From an archaeon (GTDB lineage: Archaea > Nanobdellota > Nanobdellia > Pacearchaeales > GW2011-AR1), in assembly GCA_018653485.1 (NCBI GenBank), contig JABHZE010000005.1, positions 1 through 64,000 on the forward strand: a DNA stretch of 64,000 bases, written 5' to 3'. The notes beneath the pieces are model-generated. The model saw nothing but the letters and a program-made list of their open reading frames with translations, was not told the origin of the DNA and made no database searches. Below are positions 58,946 through 64,000 of the stretch, in pieces; position 1 is the stretch's first letter, and every line of letters begins with the position of its first letter. Made by a program: the position numbers and the translations under genes.

Positions 58946-59012
58946 GTATTAGTACCTTACCTATATATTAAATACGCATTATTCTTAAAAACTAACATTC
59001 ATAAACAAAAAG

Positions 59013-60194
59013 ATGGACTATCATTTTGAACTTAACCAAGCAATTAAATCACAAAAGTTAGCTAAAGAACCAGAGATTTCTATAATCCTTCCTTGCAGAA
59101 ATGAAGAAAAAGCACTCCCACTTTGTTTAAAAAAAATAAATCAAATCATTAAGGAAAATAATTTAAATGCAGAAATAATTGTTTCAGATTCTTCCTGGGA
59201 TAATAGTCCAAACATTGCAAAATCTTTTGAAAATACTCGATTAATAAAACATGATAAAAAAGGATATGGTATTGCCTATATTGAAGGATTTAATGCTGCA
59301 AAAGGAAAGTATATTTTTATGGCAGATGCAGATTGCACTTATGATTTTAATGAAATTCCTAAATTTATATCTTATTTAAAACAAGGGTATGATTTTGTAA
59401 TGGGAGACAGATTTGCATATCCTTTTGAAAAAGGTGTAATGTCATTTTCTCATAGATATATTGGTAATCCCATATTGTCTACTATGCTTAGAATCTTATT
59501 TGGAACTACTGTTAAAGATTCTCATTGCGGGATGAGAGCCATAACTAAATCCGCATATAATCAACTTAAACTAAAAACCCCTGGGATGGAATATGCTTCT
59601 GAAATGGTTATAAAAGCTGTAAAAAACAAATTAAAAATAAAAGAACTTCCAATTCACTATCATAAAAGAGAAGGAGATTCAAAACTTGAAACAATGAAAG
59701 ATGGATGGAGGCATTTAAGATTCATGCTATTATATTCCCCTTTATTTTTATTTTTTATTCCAGGAATAATCGCATTTATTCTTGGAATCTCTCTAGGTTC
59801 ATGGATGTATTTTGGAACAGCAAAAATATTTGGATTAACACTAATACATCATCCAATGTTTATTGCATCTCTATTAACAATAATGGGATATCAATTAATA
59901 TTTTTCGGGATATTTATTAAAACCTATGCAATAATACATTTAGAGGAAAGATCAAGAGTCTTAAAAACTCTACAAAGGAAAATCAACTTAGAATCAGGAT
60001 TAATATTCGGTTCATTTTTAATTTTATCGGGGATTATAATCTATTTATTAATCTTAATCAAATGGATAAATGCAGATTTTGGAACTTTAAATCAATTTAA
60101 TAACGCAATAATTGCATTAACATTATTATCCTTAGGGATTCAGACAATATTTTCATCATTTATGCTCAGTATTATAGGAATTGAAGAAAAATGA
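59013..60194 (+). CDS. family 2 glycosyltransferase with C-terminal TM helices (dolichyl-phosphate-sugar synthase-like)
   Basis: ISIILPCRNEEKALPLCLKKI, KYIFMADADCTYDFNEIPKFI. Confidence 0.9.
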   Translation: MDYHFELNQAIKSQKLAKEPEISIILPCRNEEKALPLCLKKINQIIKENNLNAEIIVSDSSWDNSPNIAKSFENTRLIKHDKKGYGIAYIEGFNAAKGKYIFMADADCTYDFNEIPKFISYLKQGYDFVMGDRFAYPFEKGVMSFSHRYIGNPILSTMLRILFGTTVKDSHCGMRAITKSAYNQLKLKTPGMEYASEMVIKAVKNKLKIKELPIHYHKREGDSKLETMKDGWRHLRFMLLYSPLFLFFIPGIIAFILGISLGSWMYFGTAKIFGLTLIHHPMFIASLLTIMGYQLIFFGIFIKTYAIIHLEERSRVLKTLQRKINLESGLIFGSFLILSGIIIYLLILIKWINADFGTLNQFNNAIIALTLLSLGIQTIFSSFMLSIIGIEEK

Positions 60195-61363
60195 AAATAG
60201 CAATAACTACCGATGCGATTTATCCTTTCACAATGGGAGGCTCAGAAATAAGAAATCATGAAATAGCAAAAAGATTAATAAAAAAAGGTCATGAGGTTCA
60301 TATCTATGGAGCAAAATTCTGGAAAGGAAAAAATAAAATAAGAATCGAGGGGATTAATATTCATGGAGCTCACAAATATAAATCACTTTATAATAAATCA
60401 GGAAAAAGATCTAAATTTCAAACCTTAATCTTAGCAATCAAATTATTTAATGAAATTAATAAAGAAAAATTTGATATAATCGACAATGCTGCGTTTACAT
60501 TTTTTAATAATTTTACATTTAAACTCTCTTCAATAATCACAAAAACCCCCCTAGTTCTTACCTGGCATCAATATTTTGGAGACTATTTACTAAATTATTT
60601 TGGGAGAATAATCGGGAACATAACATTAATCCTTGAATATTCATCTACAAAACTTACAAAATATAATTTAGCGGTTTCAAATAAGATAAAAAATGACTTA
60701 ATTAAAAAAGGAGTCCCAGAAAAAAATATTAGAGTATTTTATAATGGGGCAGATATCAATAAAATTAACACCTTAAAAATCAAAAAAAAAGAGTTTGATT
60801 TGATATATGTTGGAAGATTTAATTATCAAAAAAATTTAAAATTGCTTATTAAATCATTAAATATATTAAAAGATGAATTTCCCAATATTAGAGTATGTTT
60901 AATTGGAGATGGTGAAGAAAAAGAAAAAATATTAAACCTAATAAAAAAATATAATTTAGAAAAAAATATAAAACTAACTGGAAATATTTTAGATAAAGAT
61001 AAGGTTTTTACCTACTTAAAATCTTCAAAAATATTTGTCCTTCCATCACTTTTAGAAGGATTTCCATTAACAATTATTGAAGCAAATGCTAGCGGATTAC
61101 CTGTAATCACAACTAAAACCGAACACAATAATACTAATGAGTATATTAAAAACAATGTAAATGGATTATTAACCACATTAGAGCCCGAAGATTTCGCAAA
61201 TAAAATAAAATATCTCCTAAAAAATAAAGATAAATTAAATCAAATGTCAAAAAATTCAATTAATAAATCCAAAGATTTTGATTGGAATATAATAGCCAAT
61301 CAACAAATAAATTATTATAATGAAGTGATTAATAACTTTAAAAAGAATAATAATAAAAAATGA
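60191..61363 (+). CDS. family 4 glycosyltransferase
   Basis: MGGSEIRNHEIAKRLIKKGHEVHIYG; LPSLLEGFPLTIIEANASGLPVITTK. Confidence 0.92.
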   Translation: MKIAITTDAIYPFTMGGSEIRNHEIAKRLIKKGHEVHIYGAKFWKGKNKIRIEGINIHGAHKYKSLYNKSGKRSKFQTLILAIKLFNEINKEKFDIIDNAAFTFFNNFTFKLSSIITKTPLVLTWHQYFGDYLLNYFGRIIGNITLILEYSSTKLTKYNLAVSNKIKNDLIKKGVPEKNIRVFYNGADINKINTLKIKKKEFDLIYVGRFNYQKNLKLLIKSLNILKDEFPNIRVCLIGDGEEKEKILNLIKKYNLEKNIKLTGNILDKDKVFTYLKSSKIFVLPSLLEGFPLTIIEANASGLPVITTKTEHNNTNEYIKNNVNGLLTTLEPEDFANKIKYLLKNKDKLNQMSKNSINKSKDFDWNIIANQQINYYNEVINNFKKNNNKK

Positions 61364-63159
61364 TATTGAATATAATCTTAGATTTTTTAGGAATTTTATT
61401 ATTTATCCTACCTGGGTTGTTATTATGCTTTTTTTTATTTCCTAAAATAAACATTATTCAAAGAATTGCATTCACAATTATTTTTTCTCTATCAATGATA
61501 AAAATTTTAAAAGTTCTATTATATTTTTTAAATATAAATTATTTTATTTCAACATTATTATCCTATAGTGCATTAATATTCCTCCTAATATTTTTATTAA
61601 TTAGATCTAAAAATAAAAAATTTAAAACGAATTTTTCAAAAGATATTTTTTATATCCTCATTATGAGTATCCTTGGAGGCCTATGGAAATTATATTATCT
61701 AAAAAGTATTCAAAATCCCGGAAGTGGATATGAATATGCAGGTAAATTTGCTAGAGATGAAATCCCTAATATTGGGTATTATAAAGGGATGGCCATCACC
61801 CATGCAAATTATATGTTTGAGATGCCTAATAAATTATTAAACTTTATTACTCTCAGTAATCCTCAAATACAACTATTTTTAAACACATTTTTAATCCTAA
61901 TATTTGTCTATCTAATTGCAATTCAATTTAGAAATAAAAAAATAGCCTATTTAAGTGTAGCTTTAATGTCTTTAGGACCCATAGAACTATTCTATTTAAC
62001 AACCAATTTAAACCATGGGATGGCTTATGTAGGATTATTCATTTTGTTTTTATTTTTTAAATCTAAAGAAAAAAATATTTTTTGGTTAGCATTATTATTT
62101 AGCGCATATCTAATGACTACCTATTACACTTCAACTATAATTCAAATATTAGCTAGTGGAGGATTTATAATTGCAATAATATTAAAAGAATTTTTAGATA
62201 ATAAAAATCTTAATCAAACATTAATAAATATAATAAAAAATAAAAAAATAAAAGGGTTTCTTATAATTATTTTAATTTTATCTTCCTATTTATTTTTATA
62301 CACTAGTATGGGTAAAACTACTATTAATGTGTCTACAGACGCTTCAATTTTAAAATCAAGTATAAACCTAAAAATTATTAATATAACTGAAAATACTACA
62401 CAAAAAAATTATGAATTTAATCTTTATCCCGGATTAAACCCCTATAAAGATCCAAAATTTTTAGGATTGTCCGCAATTAGATGGCAATCAGTATTCTTCA
62501 TTTTATGTGGAGTCTCATTTATCGGTTATTTGATAATAAAAAAAGATTTTTCTAAAGAAAATTTATTCTTATTATATTGCATTATTCCTATATCCCTGAT
62601 CTCATTTGGATTTCTTTATGCAGGATATCCTTCAAGAATTTTTAATTATTTTGCATTTTTTGGGATATTAGTCCTAAAAATTCCAAAAAAATTCTTCAAA
62701 AAGTTTTTTGTGATATCATTAATATTTATTATAATCACTACAATGTTTATAGCTCACGATAAAAAAATATTTTTTGAAAATTCAGAGGGGGAAATTGAAA
62801 CTGCAAAATGGATTAAAAATAACCTAAATGGAAAGATTTTTTCAGATCAAAAATTTATAAATCTCATAATTCAAGAAGATTATTATAATGTTACAGGAGA
62901 TAGTGATAAATCAATAATAATAAAAAAACTTTTTTATATAAATAATAAAACTAGTTTTCAAAACACAATCTCATGGTTAAATAACTCAAATGTTAAATAT
63001 ATCGCAATAACCAAAAGAATGGAAAAGAAATATATCTTAATGGTGGATTTTCCACAAAAACCCCTGACAAATATCCAATTTTATGAAAAAAATCTTAATA
63101 AAATCTATGATAATGGAGATGTAAGAATTTATACAACTAATCTTGCAATTAAAAAATGA
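61360..63159 (+). CDS. polytopic membrane glycosyltransferase-like protein
   Basis: 599-aa, many TM helices, translationally coupled to flanking glycosyltransferases. Confidence 0.65.
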   Translation: MILNIILDFLGILLFILPGLLLCFFLFPKINIIQRIAFTIIFSLSMIKILKVLLYFLNINYFISTLLSYSALIFLLIFLLIRSKNKKFKTNFSKDIFYILIMSILGGLWKLYYLKSIQNPGSGYEYAGKFARDEIPNIGYYKGMAITHANYMFEMPNKLLNFITLSNPQIQLFLNTFLILIFVYLIAIQFRNKKIAYLSVALMSLGPIELFYLTTNLNHGMAYVGLFILFLFFKSKEKNIFWLALLFSAYLMTTYYTSTIIQILASGGFIIAIILKEFLDNKNLNQTLINIIKNKKIKGFLIIILILSSYLFLYTSMGKTTINVSTDASILKSSINLKIINITENTTQKNYEFNLYPGLNPYKDPKFLGLSAIRWQSVFFILCGVSFIGYLIIKKDFSKENLFLLYCIIPISLISFGFLYAGYPSRIFNYFAFFGILVLKIPKKFFKKFFVISLIFIIITTMFIAHDKKIFFENSEGEIETAKWIKNNLNGKIFSDQKFINLIIQEDYYNVTGDSDKSIIIKKLFYINNKTSFQNTISWLNNSNVKYIAITKRMEKKYILMVDFPQKPLTNIQFYEKNLNKIYDNGDVRIYTTNLAIKK

Positions 63160-64000
63160 AAATACTTTTTATTCAAGATAGATATATCAAGGGAGGGGGA
63201 ACTGAAAAATTTATTGAAATTAGAAGAAGAAAACTAGAAGAAAAAGGACATCAAACATTTTTATTTACAATCTCTCCAGACAAATTAAATTTTAAAAACT
63301 CAATAATAATAAATATAAATGAAATAAATCCTTTAAACTATTATTTTAAACTACCTGAAGTGTATTTAAAATTAAGAAAATATATTAAAAAAATAAACCC
63401 TGATGAAGTTCATATACAAAATCATTTTATTTACCTTACTCCATTTTTATCATTAACAAAAAATTATAAAAGAAAAATTTACATTCATCATCTTAAATTA
63501 ATTTGTCCAAGTGCTTGGGGGATTTACAGAGATACAAAAAAGATTTGTGATTGTAATTCCGGAATAAAATGCCTAAAACACAAATGTGTCTCCAAAAAGG
63601 GTTTTTTAGACTTCATAATAAAAAAATTATTCATCACAAAATACAAAAAAACTGAAGAATTCATTGCAAATTCTAAATCCTGCAGAGATTTATTCAAAAA
63701 ACAAAATTTTAAAAATATTAAATATAAAAAACTTCCATTTGAACCAGAATATAGGGATAAAAAAATAAAAAGACAAAAAAATCTTTTTATTTATTATGGT
63801 GGATTTCATTCCCATAAAGGAATTTATTTACTAATCAATGCCTTTAAAATAGCAATTAAAGAAAATCCAAATATAAAATTAGAAATTTTAGGAGAAGGAC
63901 GTGAAAAAGATAATGTTAAAAAATTAATCAAAAAATATAGATTAAAAAATAATATTTCTTTAATCGGAAATATTAATAGAAAAGAATTGTATAAATATTA
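63156..64000 (+). CDS. family 4 glycosyltransferase, truncated by window end
   Basis: Hand-translated MKILFIQDRYIKGGGTEKFIEIRRRKLEEKGHQTFLFTIS...LFIYYGGFHSHKGIYLLINAFKIAIKENPNIKLEILGEG; ATGA overlap with upstream stop. Confidence 0.88.
   Translation, partial: MKILFIQDRYIKGGGTEKFIEIRRRKLEEKGHQTFLFTISPDKLNFKNSIIININEINPLNYYFKLPEVYLKLRKYIKKINPDEVHIQNHFIYLTPFLSLTKNYKRKIYIHHLKLICPSAWGIYRDTKKICDCNSGIKCLKHKCVSKKGFLDFIIKKLFITKYKKTEEFIANSKSCRDLFKKQNFKNIKYKKLPFEPEYRDKKIKRQKNLFIYYGGFHSHKGIYLLINAFKIAIKENPNIKLEILGEGREKDNVKKLIKKYRLKNNISLIGNINRKELYKY

Overview
AT-rich archaeal chromosomal window. Thermosome, archaeal-type dCTP deaminase and dUTPase, DHH/OB phosphoesterase, TATA-box promoters and many small secreted or membrane proteins suggest a DPANN-type (Woesearchaeota/Pacearchaeota-like) genome; the taxon is inferred. 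About 60 CDS and four tRNAs (Val-UAC, Gly-GCC, Tyr-GUA, Asp-GUC, all on the minus strand) are supported. Protein content is mostly housekeeping: thermosome, two DEAD-box helicases, UvrD-like helicase, ABC exporter, MscS, FKBP and cyclophilin PPIases, permuted GTPase, U32 peptidase, PduL, and a right-end glycosyltransferase cluster. The most interesting signals are intergenic: (1) integron attC-like imperfect palindromes with covarying arms at 50-161, 674-754 and about 2309-2485, bounding cassette-like units, with related degenerate sites at 48.9-49.9 kb around a steroid-5-alpha-reductase-like gene; (2) a tRNA-Asp-anchored island partitioned by five copies of a GGCGGGGGC tRNA-tail motif plus a ~131-bp direct repeat; (3) a 67-bp direct repeat containing the 3' end of tRNA-Gly; (4) a dispersed ~75-bp hairpin family in at least four copies; (5) a three-hairpin candidate RNA at 17544-17705; (6) two toxin-antitoxin-like pairs, one with an evenly spaced CTATAG triple operator. 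All assignments are by reading the sequence; no database search was run.
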